A stretch of 64,000 nt of DNA from Virgisporangium ochraceum (GCF_016863655.1 NZ_BOPH01000023.1:37570-101569); one strand, 5' to 3'; shown: positions 27,801-35,506, counted from the first letter of the stretch. Numbers and translations are program-made. The notes: a model not told the origin generated them from the sequence alone.

Positions 27801-27874
27801 TGGGTGAGGCCGCTGCGCATGCGGTAGCCGCGGATCAGCGGGCCCAGTGCCGGCCCGGCCTCGCTGTGGGCCAC
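24818..27874 (-). CDS. XRE-SARP-NB-ARC-TPR giant regulator
   Basis: About 1018 residues if started at the GTG at 27874, which has AGGGGG 6 bases upstream; an ATG at 27904 is an alternative. An XRE helix-turn-helix comes first (RSGLTQAELAGRAGLSVRGL), then a SARP winged helix (VGILGPLVIRGDG onward) and activation domain to about residue 330, an NB-ARC ATPase with P-loop SGTAGVGKTSL and Walker B ILVLLDNARD, a winged helix (FHDLLRAYAATLA), and TPR units in the last 350 residues. Two DNA-binding domains in one chain is less usual than the plain SARP layout. It heads an operon with the short XRE-NB-ARC gene and is divergent from the ThuA/Gfo sugar genes. Confidence 0.9.
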   Translation of the reverse strand: MAHSEAGPALGPLIRGYRMRSGLTQAELAGRAGLSVRGLRDLESGRSNRPHLASVRRLTEALGLCPSERASLLAHVGAAPPGPVAPATSMETTVGILGPLVIRGDGHRKSPGAPMLRNLLGTLALYAPGPVATDVVIAHLWGDHPPPSARGQVHVRVGQLRRLLPGPEPVERAPDGYRLRTGLDASTFRALVTTAARALTDGDRRGARDHYARALRLWRGPVLADVGDLRHHPAAVALTALRVEAAIAHAGLAGPADRPEAVRWLRSLAADDPLHEGLAAALTLTLAAAGEQAAALATFDAVRARLREDLGIEPGPDLRAAHLRILRAAGSATDRPVPAQLPPAINGFVGRSVELAALDAALPRGAAGGAPVVVVSGTAGVGKTSLAVWWAHRVGDRFPDGQLYVNLRGYDPDGPALDPADAARGFLDALGVTPERMPDGLDARVGLYRSLLHGRRILVLLDNARDAAHVRPLLAGAPTSVTVVTSRDRLGGLIATAGARPVPLDLLPPVEACDLLVRRLGRARVDADPGAADEIVDRCAGLPLALAVVAAYAAGRPAFPLTAIARDLATGPSGDEVRTVLSWSYRGLPPAQARLFRLLAVHPGPDLDVAAAASLLGAPVGDARSALHGLAEAHLVTEHVPGRYSFHDLLRAYAATLAAGDPAGSTAAVRRVADHYLRAVTGIDHLESPQARRLPAVPAGPGVTTVTFTGHDRGQDWLDTELPVLLAVIAQAARAGLDAHVWQFAWGLWRYFEFRGRLSEWCATQELALASARRLGDPLALELTHRGYAFAYARLNRYDDALGHLDRAVAQHEVLADPAGLARLTLSRSWITGLRGDHREALGHAERALAMFEELGDRRGVVHALASAGRHLVDLGDPGHALDVLGRAWDLHQDLVDPYGRADTLDQLGRAHLRRGGPRTAAGHFTRAAALHREIGDRYSEADAYHWLGDAHRAAGDVDAARAAWSAALDLLDELCHDDATVVRGKLTRTPGGPAGRQKAADNGAPAAPVDGARTRTT

Positions 27875-27951
27875 CACACACCCCCTCACGCGTCCGCGGC
27901 GCATCCGTTGCGGGACACCGGCTCAGCCTGCCGCCGCGGCGCGGGTGGAGT

Positions 27952-27976
27952 GGGAACGCGGACGTTCCCGTACGGG
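27952..27976. promoter_or_regulatory. Overlapping palindromes between the giant regulator and thuA-like gene
   Basis: GGGAACG (27952-27958) and CGTTCCC (27963-27969) form a perfect dyad around CGGA; the palindrome CCCGTACGGG (27967-27976) overlaps its right arm. They lie in the 180-bp divergent gap, about 80 bases before the GTG of the ThuA-like gene. A regulator site is likely; which protein binds is unknown. Confidence 0.45.
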
Positions 27977-28054
27977 TACCGGGGTGCGGACCGGCGCCTC
28001 ATGGACAATTCTTGGGTGACGGAGATCCGTTCGCGATCGGGGAGGCGACAGAAC

Positions 28055-28792
28055 GTGCCGGAGCCCATCCGGGTGACGCTGTGGAACGAGTTCGTCCACG
28101 AGCGCAAGGACGACAGTGTCCGGTCCATCTATCCAGACGGCATGCACGCGGTGTGGGAACAGGCGCTGCGCACCCATCTCGGCGACGCGGTGAGCGTCCG
28201 CACCGCCACGCTCGACCAGCCCGGGCACGGTCTCGGAGACGGCGTGCTGGAGAGCACCGACGTGCTGTTCTGGTGGGGGCACATCGCCCACGGCGACGTC
28301 GCCGACGAGGTGGCCGCCGCCGTGGCCGACCGGGTCCGCCGCGGGATGGGCCTGGTGGCACTGCATTCCGCGCACTACTCGAAGGTGTTCAAGCTGCTGC
28401 TCGGCACCACGTGCTCGCTGCGCTGGCGCAACCAGAAGGACCGCGAGCTGGTGTGGACGGTCGACCCGACGCACCCGGTGGCGCGCGGGGTCCCGTCGCC
28501 GATCGTGATCCCCGAGCAGGAGATGTACGGCGAGTTCTTCGACGTGCCGCCACCCGACGACCTGGTGTTCATCAGCAGCTTCACCGGCGGCGAGGTGTTC
28601 CGCGGCGGCTGCGGCTGGAAGCGGGGCTTCGGCCGGGTCTTCTACTTCAGCCCGGGCGACCAGGAGTACCCGGTGTACCACCACCCCGACGTGCAGCGGG
28701 TGCTGGCGAACGCCGCCCTGTGGGTCGCTCCGTCCGACATCCGCGGGAAGGCGTACACGGCCGACTTCAGCCCGACCGGGTGGTTCGAGTGA
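28055..28792 (+). CDS. ThuA-like (trehalose utilisation) family protein
   Basis: A 245-residue protein from the GTG at 28055, chosen because GGGGAGG lies about 10 bases upstream; an ATG at 28001 in the same frame lacks such a site. It has the glutamine-amidotransferase-like fold of ThuA: IRVTLWNEFVHE at the start, VLFWWGHIAHGDV, GLVALHSAHYSKVFKLLLG, and the GRVFYFSPGDQEYPVYHH end. ThuA members take part in sugar catabolism with partner dehydrogenases. The stop overlaps the start of the Gfo/Idh/MocA gene by GTGA, which supports a joint role in oxidising a sugar or glycoside. Confidence 0.88.
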   Translation: MPEPIRVTLWNEFVHERKDDSVRSIYPDGMHAVWEQALRTHLGDAVSVRTATLDQPGHGLGDGVLESTDVLFWWGHIAHGDVADEVAAAVADRVRRGMGLVALHSAHYSKVFKLLLGTTCSLRWRNQKDRELVWTVDPTHPVARGVPSPIVIPEQEMYGEFFDVPPPDDLVFISSFTGGEVFRGGCGWKRGFGRVFYFSPGDQEYPVYHHPDVQRVLANAALWVAPSDIRGKAYTADFSPTGWFE

Positions 28793-29841
28793 CGGGGCCG
28801 CTGCGGGTCGGCGTCGTCGGCCTGGGATGGGCCGGACGCACGCACGCCGAGAGCTTCCAGGCGCACCCCGACGCCGAGGTGGTCGCGATCGCCGGCAAGG
28901 AGGGCGAGCTGGCCGCCGAGGTGGCGGCACGCCTCGGCATCCCGAACACCTACCCCGACTGGGCCGACATGATCGACGCCGGCGGGCTCGACGTGGTCAG
29001 CATCGCCACGCCGAACGCGCTGCACCTGCCGATCGCGGTCGCCGCGATGAAGTCGGGCCTGCACGTGCTGTGCGAGAAGCCGCTGGCCGCCGACGCCGAG
29101 CAGGCGGCGGCGATGGTCGCCTGCGCCGAGGAGACCGACCGCGTCCTGGAGACGGTGTTCAACCACCGCAACCGTGGCGACATGGCGCTGCTGCGCCGCA
29201 TCGTCGACGAGGGCCGGCTCGGCGACATCTACTACGCCAAGGCCGCGTGGATGCGGCGGCGCAACTACGAGGTCCGCGGCTGGTTCGCCAACCGTGAGGC
29301 CGCCGGCGGCGGTCCGCTCATCGACCTCGGTGTGCACATGCTCGACATGCTGCTCACCGTGATGGGCGAGCCCGAGGTCACCCGGGTCACCGGCTCGACC
29401 TACGCGACGCTGGCCCCGCGCTGGCTCGAGGCGCAGGGCCGCGACCCCGCGGCCTGGCAGGTCGAGGACCTCGCCACCGGCATGCTGCACACGGCTGACG
29501 GCGCGACCCTCCTGCTGGAGGCCAGCTGGGCCGTGCACGGCCCCTACGCCGACGACGACATGAGCATCCACCTGCACGGGGCCCGGGGTGGTGCGAGCGT
29601 GCGGGTGCAGGACTACGTCGTCGGCCCGGTGCGCGTCTACCACGACGTGGCCGGCCAGCCGACGGAGTCGGTGGTGACCCCGGGCGCGAGCACCGGCCAC
29701 CTCACGGTGGTGCGCGACTTCGTCGAGGTGGTCCGCGGTGGTGACTGGGACCGGCACCGCGGCCAGGCGGGGCTGAAGCGGTCACGGATCATCAGCGCGC
29801 TGTACGAGTCCGCCGCCACGGGCGCCGAGGTCCGCCTGTAG
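28789..29841 (+). CDS. Gfo/Idh/MocA-family sugar oxidoreductase
   Basis: A 350-residue NAD(P)-dependent enzyme with GTG start at 28789, inside the ThuA-like stop (GTGA). The Rossmann domain opens VGVVGLGWAGRTH and continues with VVSIATPNALHLPIAVAAM and the EKPLAAD motif, whose lysine is catalytic in the family. The C-terminal beta-sheet domain has GGGPLIDLGVHMLDMLL, with the conserved Asp and His of the active site. Substrate is a sugar or cyclitol derivative, not identifiable here. The last 60 bases overlap the convergent MarR gene. Confidence 0.92.
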   Translation: MTGPLRVGVVGLGWAGRTHAESFQAHPDAEVVAIAGKEGELAAEVAARLGIPNTYPDWADMIDAGGLDVVSIATPNALHLPIAVAAMKSGLHVLCEKPLAADAEQAAAMVACAEETDRVLETVFNHRNRGDMALLRRIVDEGRLGDIYYAKAAWMRRRNYEVRGWFANREAAGGGPLIDLGVHMLDMLLTVMGEPEVTRVTGSTYATLAPRWLEAQGRDPAAWQVEDLATGMLHTADGATLLLEASWAVHGPYADDDMSIHLHGARGGASVRVQDYVVGPVRVYHDVAGQPTESVVTPGASTGHLTVVRDFVEVVRGGDWDRHRGQAGLKRSRIISALYESAATGAEVRL

Positions 29842-30291
29842 AGGTCTGGGCCAGGCCTGCCGGGTCACGTCGACGATCTCGCGCAGCGTCGCGTGGAAGT
29901 CGGCGTAGCGCTCCTCGCCGACGGCCCGCGCCCAGCGTTCACCGATGGTGCGGCTGAGGCCGCTGCCGGTGTCGAACAGGCGCCAGCCCCGCTCGGTGTA
30001 GCGGATGATGCGGGCCCGGCCGTCGGTCGGGTCGCGGTCGAGGCGGAGGTAGCCGAGGCGCTCGAGGTCGCGGAGCAGGTCGTTGGTGGCCTGCTTGCTC
30101 AGGTTCAGGCGCCCGGCCAGGTCGGTCGGGCGCAGGCCGTCGATCGGCGGGTATCTCAGTACAGGGCGGTGGACCTCGCGCAGGTCGTCGAAGCCGGCGG
30201 CGCGGAGCTCGGCGTAGAGCTCGGCCTGCAGCGCCTCCCACGCGATCCGCAGCAGCGCGCCCACCTGCGGTTCATACTCCCGGGGTTCCAT
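29782..30291 (-). CDS. MarR-family transcriptional regulator
   Basis: A 169-residue protein with the winged helix at about 50-115 (GLRPTDLAGRLNLSKQATNDLLRDL, then RLDRDPTDGRARIIRYTERG split by the wing; the DPTDGRA loop is diagnostic). It is divergent from the SnoaL-like gene, and the 72-bp gap carries two AGTAC-N8-GTACT sites over a promoter, so it probably represses itself and that gene. The last 60 bases lie antisense to the sugar oxidoreductase 3' end. Confidence 0.92.
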   Translation of the reverse strand: MEPREYEPQVGALLRIAWEALQAELYAELRAAGFDDLREVHRPVLRYPPIDGLRPTDLAGRLNLSKQATNDLLRDLERLGYLRLDRDPTDGRARIIRYTERGWRLFDTGSGLSRTIGERWARAVGEERYADFHATLREIVDVTRQAWPRPLQADLGARGGGLVQRADDP

Positions 30292-30296
30292 GGTGC

Positions 30297-30349
30297 TTGA
30301 CAGTGTAGTACGCCCAGCCGTACTTTTTTAGTACTGCGAACCGTACTAT
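30297..30349. promoter_or_regulatory. Promoter with two tandem MarR-type operators
   Basis: A consensus -35 TTGACA (30297-30302) reads toward the SnoaL-like gene. Two dyads AGTAC-N8-GTACT follow, at 30307-30324 and 30330-30347, exactly 23 bases apart. TACTTT (30321-30326) or TACTAT (30344-30349) could be the -10. The sites would block RNA polymerase when bound. Confidence 0.7.
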
Positions 30350-30363
30350 CTGGGAGACCCGCG

Positions 30364-30780
30364 ATGACGTCACACGCCGAGATGGACCGCCTCATCGATC
30401 AGCACATCGCCGCGGAGATGGCGTCCGACTCCGCCGGCGCGGTGGCGGTCTACACCGACGACGTCGAGCACGACGTGGTCGGGTGGCCGACCGGCCCGGT
30501 CACCGGACCGGCGGCCGCGAAGAACTTCTACGACCAGCTCCTCGCCGCGTTCATCAACGAGGAGATGACCCCGGTGCGCACGGTCTACGGCGACGACCAC
30601 TGCGTGGTCGAGCACCGCACCCGGGGACGCTTCCCGCACGGGTTCCTCGGCGCGCCGCCGAGCGACCGGCAGGTGGAGTTCCGCATGCTGCACGTGTTCG
30701 AGTTCCGCGGCGGCGCGATCAGCCGGGAGAACGTCTGGCTCGACGGCGGCGCGATCGTCGCCCAGCTCACGGCCGCGTGA
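30364..30780 (+). CDS. SnoaL-like / NTF2-fold protein
   Basis: A 138-residue protein with the pattern of small NTF2-fold proteins: an N-terminal helix (MDRLIDQHIAAEMASDSAGAVAVY), TDDVEHDVVGWPTGPVTGPAAAKNFYDQLL, and the last strands MLHVFEFRGGAISRENVWLDGGAI. Members include polyketide cyclases and small hydrolases or isomerases; many simply bind a small molecule. It stands alone under a MarR-controlled promoter, so its substrate may be the MarR inducer. Confidence 0.85.
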   Translation: MTSHAEMDRLIDQHIAAEMASDSAGAVAVYTDDVEHDVVGWPTGPVTGPAAAKNFYDQLLAAFINEEMTPVRTVYGDDHCVVEHRTRGRFPHGFLGAPPSDRQVEFRMLHVFEFRGGAISRENVWLDGGAIVAQLTAA

Positions 30781-30793
30781 GACACAGCGCGGC

Positions 30794-31144
30794 TCAGGGA
30801 CGCGTGACCTGAGCCAGGGCGGCGCCCGCGGCGGCCGCCGCCACGCCGAGGGCGACACTGGCCAGCACGTACGTGAGCGCCCGCGCCCGCGGGAGACGCA
30901 GGGTCTCGTAGCTGAACGTCGAGTACGTCGTCAGGGCGCCGCAGAAGCCGGTGCCCAGCAGCGCCGCCGCCGACCGGTCCGCCGGCAGCGACACCAGGAA
31001 ACCGAGCAGGAACGACCCGGCGACGTTCACCAGCAGCGTCCCCCACGGGAAGCCGGCGCCGACCCGGACCCGCAGCCAGCGGTCGACGAGGTACCGGGTC
31101 GGCGCGCCCACCGCCGCGCCCAGGGCGACCAGCAGCACCGTCAC
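30794..31144 (-). CDS. crcB: CrcB/FluC fluoride channel subunit (second of pair)
   Basis: A 116-residue four-helix membrane protein with GTG start at 31144, overlapping the stop of the first crcB by GTGA. It has the family marks [28 protein letters not shown] (the Asn of the pore) and [15 protein letters not shown] (the phenylalanine box). Fluc channels are dual-topology dimers that expel fluoride; paired genes usually encode two subunits of opposite orientation. Confidence 0.92.
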   Translation of the reverse strand: MTVLLVALGAAVGAPTRYLVDRWLRVRVGAGFPWGTLLVNVAGSFLLGFLVSLPADRSAAALLGTGFCGALTTYSTFSYETLRLPRARALTYVLASVALGVAAAAAGAALAQVTRP

Positions 31145-31476
31145 CGGGCCAGACGCCCCGTCACGGCCCTGCCGACCCACACCGCGGCCACGGCGGCGAC
31201 GACCGTTCCGCCGAGGTATAGCAGCGGCGCGCCCCGCTGGACGTCGACCGCGTACGCCGAGAACGTGGTGAACCCGCCCAGCACGCCGGGCCCGACGAAC
31301 GGCTGCAGGAGCGGCCGCTCGGCCACCAGCGGCATCAGCGCGCCGATCAGGAGACACCCGGCGACGTTGATGGCCCACGTGGTCCACAGCGACGGGAACG
31401 CCGACTGCAGCCCGTACCGGCCGAGGGCGCCGACCACCCCGCCGGCCGCGACCGCCACCACCGGAGCCCACCGCAC
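31141..31476 (-). CDS. crcB: CrcB/FluC fluoride channel subunit (first of pair)
   Basis: A 111-residue protein from the GTG at 31476. It shows [24 protein letters not shown] and [15 protein letters not shown], the same landmarks as its partner, and four hydrophobic segments. Length is normal for the family. The two genes are translationally coupled. The ribosome site is probably in the right arm of the hairpin at 31491-31508, which could make translation depend on that fold. Confidence 0.92.
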   Translation of the reverse strand: MRWAPVVAVAAGGVVGALGRYGLQSAFPSLWTTWAINVAGCLLIGALMPLVAERPLLQPFVGPGVLGGFTTFSAYAVDVQRGAPLLYLGGTVVAAVAAVWVGRAVTGRLAR

Positions 31477-31490
31477 CGACCCAGTATCGG

Positions 31491-31543
31491 CTCCTCCCGT
31501 GGGAGGAGGCGGTCGGACCCGCGGGCGGGTGTCCGCCGCCCGC
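31491..31543. promoter_or_regulatory. Two hairpins upstream of crcB
   Basis: CTCCTCCC (31491-31498) and GGGAGGAG (31501-31508) are perfectly complementary; on the minus strand the GGGAGGAG copy nearest the gene is the only Shine-Dalgarno-like sequence for crcB, 14 bases from the GTG. GCGGGCGG (31521-31528) and CCGCCCGC (31536-31543) form a second stem. I could not match the region to the fluoride riboswitch core. Confidence 0.4.
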
Positions 31544-31563
31544 CGGTTCACGACCGTGAAGGC

Positions 31564-32448
31564 ATGCATCGTCCACTTGTCACCCTCGCCGGCGTGATGG
31601 CCGGCCTCGCCGTGTTCTCGCTCGTCGGCACCGTCGTCGACGACCGCACCGTGCTCGGCGTCAACACGTGGCTCAAGCCGCTGAAGTTCGGCGTCTCGTT
31701 CGCCCTCTACGCCGTGACCATGGCCTGGCTCATCGGGCGGCTCACGAGGGCGCGGCGGACGGCCTGGTGGGCCGGCACCGTGATCGCCGTCTTCGGGTTC
31801 CTCGAGGTGGCCCTCATCGCGTTCCAGGCCGCCCGGGCCCGGATGAGCCACTTCAACGCGACCACCGACCTCGACGACCGGGTCTTCACCGCGATGGGTG
31901 TCACGATCGCCTTCTTCTACGCGGCGACCCTGGTGGTCGTCGTGCTCCTGATGATCCAGCGTCCGGGCGACCGCGCGCTCACCTGGGCGCTCCGCCTCGG
32001 CCTGGTGATCGCCGTGGTCGGCATGGCGCTCGGTTTCCTCATGCTCGTTCCCACCGAGGCGCAGGTCGCGGCCGACACGGGGGTGATCGGCGCGCACAGC
32101 GTCGGTGTCGAGGACGGCGGGCCCGGGCTGCCGGTCACCGGGTGGAGCACCACCGGCGGCGACCTGCGCATCCCGCACTTCGTCGGCATGCACGCGCTGC
32201 AGGTCCTGCCGCTTCTCCTGCTGGCCCTGAAGCGGTTCGACGAGGTGACGAGGCTGCGCCTGGTGGTCGTCGCGGCGGCGGGCTATGTGGCCGTGCTGGC
32301 GCTGGTCACGTGGCAGGCGCTGCGCGGCCAGCCGCTCGTGCACCCGGATGCCGCGACGCTCGTCGTGGCCGGGCTGGTCGCGGCCGGCACCGCCGTCGGG
32401 GTCCTGGTTGCCGTCGGGGGACCGCGTGAGCACAGCCTTCGTGCCTAG
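31564..32448 (+). CDS. Polytopic membrane protein of unknown function
   Basis: A 294-residue protein with about seven hydrophobic segments, from [18 protein letters not shown] at the N-terminus to [19 protein letters not shown] at the C-terminus. A conserved-looking loop [17 protein letters not shown] follows the first segment, and another hydrophilic loop lies near residues 165-200 ([21 protein letters not shown]). I do not recognise the family. Its 3' end overlaps the start of the sensor kinase gene by 23 bases, so it may belong to that two-component operon, for example as an accessory sensor. Confidence 0.75.
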   Translation: MHRPLVTLAGVMAGLAVFSLVGTVVDDRTVLGVNTWLKPLKFGVSFALYAVTMAWLIGRLTRARRTAWWAGTVIAVFGFLEVALIAFQAARARMSHFNATTDLDDRVFTAMGVTIAFFYAATLVVVVLLMIQRPGDRALTWALRLGLVIAVVGMALGFLMLVPTEAQVAADTGVIGAHSVGVEDGGPGLPVTGWSTTGGDLRIPHFVGMHALQVLPLLLLALKRFDEVTRLRLVVVAAAGYVAVLALVTWQALRGQPLVHPDAATLVVAGLVAAGTAVGVLVAVGGPREHSLRA

Positions 32449-33610
32449 GCTGAACGACGTGGTGACGCGCTGGGTGCCCCGGATGTTCGACGACCGGTTC
32501 GCGCGCGGGCGGATGGTCGTGCTGGGACTGGGCGGCGTCGCGTTCCTGGTGCTCCAGCGCGACGACCGGTACGAGCCGGTCGACTGGTTCTTCGCCGCGG
32601 TCGCGATCGCGCTGTGCCCGGTGGCGTGGCGCTGGCCGTTCGTCGCGTCGCTGGCGGGCTCGCTGACGTACGGGGTCGCCGCGAACGTCGGGGTGGCCGA
32701 GCCGATGGTGCCCGAGGTCGGTGCCACGTTCATGCTGCTGGAGGTGGCGCTGCGCGAGCCCGGCCGGCGCATCGGGATCGCCGCCGGTGGCATGGTGGCG
32801 GCGCACGTCGCCGACATCTTCCCGCATCTGCCGGGCGCGCTCGGCCACCTGGCCTTCGACCTGGTGGTCACCGTGGGGCTGCCGCTCCTGGTCGGCGCGA
32901 ACATCCGGGGCAGCCGGCGGCTCGCCCGGCAGGCCGAGCACCGGGCGACCGCCGAGGCGCAGGCCGCCCGGGTCGGCGAGCGCGCCGCGATCGCGCGGGA
33001 GCTGCACGACCTCGTCGCGCACCATGTCGCGTCGATGGTGCTGCGGGTCGGGGTGGCGCGGCACGTGCTGCCGGTCGCCGACCCGCGCGTCACCGAGGTG
33101 TTCGACGACCTGCACGCCACCGGCACCACGGCCCTGGCCGACCTGCGCCGGCTCGTCGCGTTGCTGCGTGACCCGACGGCGGACGCGTCGGCGTACGCGC
33201 CGATCGACCCGGGTGCCCTGCCCGACGCGCTGGCCACCACCGTCGAGCGGGCGACCCGTGCCGGCCTCACCGTCGAGGCGACGATCGACCCCGCGGTGGC
33301 GACGCTCGACGCGGTGCGCGGGCTGGCCGTGCTCCGCCTCACGCAGGAGGGGCTGACGAACGTGGCCCGCCACGCGGGCGCGTCCGCGACGGCGACGCTC
33401 ACGGTGCGGGTGCGCGCTGACGCGGTCCACTGGGAACTCACCGACGACGGCGGCCGCGGCGACGTTCTCGCGGTGCCCAACGGCGGGCCCGGGCACGGCC
33501 TGGTGGGGATGCGCGAACGCGTCGAGGTGCTGGGCGGGTCGCTGACCGCGGGGCCGAGCGGTGCCGGGTGGCGCCTGGCGACCGTGCTGCCGGCCGGGGT
33601 GGGCGCGTGA
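32426..33610 (+). CDS. NarL-family sensor histidine kinase
   Basis: A 394-residue kinase, GTG start at 32426 preceded by CGGGGGA; GTG codons at 32441 and 32459 are alternatives. Four to five hydrophobic segments span about 30-165. The HisKA_3 motif is AIARELHDLVAHHVASM with the phosphorylated His, and the ATPase domain has EGLTNVARHAGA and GHGLVGMRERVE. It overlaps the membrane gene upstream by 23 bases and its response regulator downstream by GTGA, giving a three-gene coupled unit. Confidence 0.92.
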   Translation: MSTAFVPRLNDVVTRWVPRMFDDRFARGRMVVLGLGGVAFLVLQRDDRYEPVDWFFAAVAIALCPVAWRWPFVASLAGSLTYGVAANVGVAEPMVPEVGATFMLLEVALREPGRRIGIAAGGMVAAHVADIFPHLPGALGHLAFDLVVTVGLPLLVGANIRGSRRLARQAEHRATAEAQAARVGERAAIARELHDLVAHHVASMVLRVGVARHVLPVADPRVTEVFDDLHATGTTALADLRRLVALLRDPTADASAYAPIDPGALPDALATTVERATRAGLTVEATIDPAVATLDAVRGLAVLRLTQEGLTNVARHAGASATATLTVRVRADAVHWELTDDGGRGDVLAVPNGGPGHGLVGMRERVEVLGGSLTAGPSGAGWRLATVLPAGVGA

Positions 33611-34242
33611 TCCGGGTGCTGCTGGTCGACGACCAGCGGCTGGTGCGGGCCGGGCTGCGGATGCTGTGCGAGTCGGCGCCCGACCTGGAGGTGGTCGGCG
33701 AGGCCGAGAACGGTCAGCAGGCGATCCGGCTGGCCGAGCAGGTGGCGCCCGACGTGGTGCTCATGGACCTGCGCATGCCCCTGGTCGACGGCACCACCGC
33801 CACGACGCGGATCCGCGCCGCCCGCCCGTCGGTGCGCGTCGTCGTCCTGACCACGTTCGACGACGACGACCACCTGTTCCCGGCCCTGGCCGCCGGCGCC
33901 TGCGGGTTCCTCGTGAAGGACGCGGCGCCGTCGGAGCTGCTGGCGGCGGTGCGCACGGCCGCCGCGGGCGAGAGCCCGTTCAGCCCGTCGGTGCTGCGCC
34001 GCCTGGTCGACCGGGCGGTGCGGTCGCGGGAGCCGGCGCCGAGCACGCTGCCGGCGTCGGTGACCGCCCGGGAACGGGAGGTGCTCGCGCTGGTGGGCGC
34101 CGGCCTGTCGAACAAGGAGATCGGCGACCGGCTCCACCTGGGCGTCACGACGGTGAAGACCCACGTGACGAGCCTGCTGGCGAAGACCGGCGCGTCCAAC
34201 CGCATCCGCCTCGCGCTGCTCGCGGTCGAGGCGGATCTCTGA
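33607..34242 (+). CDS. NarL/LuxR-type response regulator
   Basis: A 211-residue regulator, GTG start at 33607 within the kinase stop. The receiver has VDDQRLVR, phosphoacceptor Asp54 in LMDLRMP, and LTTFDD with the conserved Thr. The LuxR helix-turn-helix is at the C-terminus (TAREREVLALV, SNKEIGDRLHLGVTTVKTHV). It is the cognate partner of the kinase upstream. It ends 70 bases before the trpB start; the trpB control region begins almost at its stop. Confidence 0.94.
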   Translation: MIRVLLVDDQRLVRAGLRMLCESAPDLEVVGEAENGQQAIRLAEQVAPDVVLMDLRMPLVDGTTATTRIRAARPSVRVVVLTTFDDDDHLFPALAAGACGFLVKDAAPSELLAAVRTAAAGESPFSPSVLRRLVDRAVRSREPAPSTLPASVTAREREVLALVGAGLSNKEIGDRLHLGVTTVKTHVTSLLAKTGASNRIRLALLAVEADL

Positions 34243-34252
34243 CACCGCCAGG

Positions 34253-34302
34253 TTGACAACCTCGCACTGTTCTAGAACTCTTAGCTGAAATCTAGAACAG
34301 TG
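34253..34302 (+). promoter_or_regulatory. Promoter and 12-bp-arm inverted repeat in front of trpB
   Basis: A consensus -35 TTGACA (34253-34258) is followed by CACTGTTCTAGA (34265-34276) and its exact complement TCTAGAACAGTG (34291-34302), 14 bases apart. The left arm also sits in the self-palindrome GTTCTAGAAC (34269-34278). The right arm ends next to the trpB ribosome site. A GntR-family repressor encoded in the same operon is the obvious ligand; the long dyad could also fold as an RNA stem. Confidence 0.7.
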
Positions 34303-34312
34303 AGGTGTGAGC

Positions 34313-35506
34313 ATGAGCGACCTCCAGGTGCGGCCGCGCCCCGCGTCGATGGGCGAGCCCGCGGCGCGCGGCCGGTTCGGTGAGTTCGGTGGCGGGTACG
34401 TGCCCGAGTCGCTCGTGCCGACCTGCCACGAGGTCGAGGACGCGTTCCGGGACGCCTGGCGCGACCCGGGTTTCCGGAGCGCCCTCGACACGTTGCTGGC
34501 CGCCCACGCCGGTCGCCCCACGCCGTTGACCCCGGCGTGGCGGCTGTCCGCCGAGCTCGGCGTCACGCTGCTGCTCAAGCGCGAGGATCTGACCCACACC
34601 GGATCCCACAAGATCAACAACGTGCTCGGGCAGGCGCTGCTGGCCCGGCGGATGGGTCGCCCGCGGCTCATCGCCGAGACCGGTGCCGGGCAGCACGGCG
34701 TGGCCACCGCGACCGCCGCCGCGCTGCTCGGGTTGCGGGCGACCGTGTTCATGGGCGAGCGCGACGTGGAACGCCAGGCGCTCAACGTGTTCCGGATGCG
34801 GGTGCTGGGCGCCGAGGTCGTTCCGGTGCGCACCGGCAGCCGCACCCTCAAGGACGCCACGAGCGAGGCGATGCGGCACTGGGTCGGTGCGACCGCCGAC
34901 GCGTACTACTGCGTCGGGTCGGTGGTGGGCCCGCACCCGTACCCGTGGATGGTGCGGGAGTTCCAACGCGTCATCGGCGACGAGGCGCGCCGGCAGTGCG
35001 CCGCCGAGCTCGGCAGCGGGGTGCCGGACCTCGTGGTCGCGTGCGTCGGCGGCGGGTCCAACGCCGCCGGCACGTTCGCCGGGTTCGTCGACACGTCGGC
35101 GCGCCTGGTCGGTGTGGAGGCCGACGGCGGCGCGAGCGTGAGCCGGGGACGCGTCGGCGTGCTGCACGGCGCCCGCTCGCTGTTCCTGCAGGACGACGAC
35201 GGGCAGATCAGCGAGGCGCACTCCGTCGCGCCGGGGCTGGACTACCCCGGGGTCGGCCCCGAGCACGCGTACCTGCGCGACCTCGGCCGGGCGCGGTACC
35301 ACACGGTCAGCGACGCCGAAGCGGTCGGCGCCGCGCTGCGGCTGGCCCGCACCGAGGGCATCATCCCGGCGCTGGAGTCGGCGCACGCGGTCGCCTGGGT
35401 GATCCGCGCGGCGGAGGCCGGCGAGCTGGAGCCGGGGTCGACGGTGCTCCTCACGCTGTCCGGGCGCGGCGACAAGGACCTCACCGCGCTGATGGAGCTG
35501 ATGTGA
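34313..35506 (+). CDS. trpB: Tryptophan synthase beta chain
   Basis: A 397-residue enzyme from the ATG at 34313, chosen over the GTG at 34307 because GAGG is 7 bases upstream. It makes L-tryptophan from indole and serine with PLP. The Schiff-base lysine is Lys100 in HTGSHKINN; the phosphate loop is GGGSNAAG, and ETGAGQHGVATAT holds the catalytic Glu. Sequence style and length are of the TrpB1 (TrpA-dependent) class. It is coupled to trpA by GTGA. No trpC, trpD, trpE or trpF lies nearby, so this is a stand-alone trpBA operon, possibly a second copy serving a special pathway. Confidence 0.96.
   Translation: MSDLQVRPRPASMGEPAARGRFGEFGGGYVPESLVPTCHEVEDAFRDAWRDPGFRSALDTLLAAHAGRPTPLTPAWRLSAELGVTLLLKREDLTHTGSHKINNVLGQALLARRMGRPRLIAETGAGQHGVATATAAALLGLRATVFMGERDVERQALNVFRMRVLGAEVVPVRTGSRTLKDATSEAMRHWVGATADAYYCVGSVVGPHPYPWMVREFQRVIGDEARRQCAAELGSGVPDLVVACVGGGSNAAGTFAGFVDTSARLVGVEADGGASVSRGRVGVLHGARSLFLQDDDGQISEAHSVAPGLDYPGVGPEHAYLRDLGRARYHTVSDAEAVGAALRLARTEGIIPALESAHAVAWVIRAAEAGELEPGSTVLLTLSGRGDKDLTALMELM

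Noticed and set aside
31477..31563. Fluoride riboswitch upstream of crcB
   Set aside because: The GGNGATGG start and the conserved pseudoknot segments are not visible; only simple stems are present. Kept as a finding about folding, not as a riboswitch.
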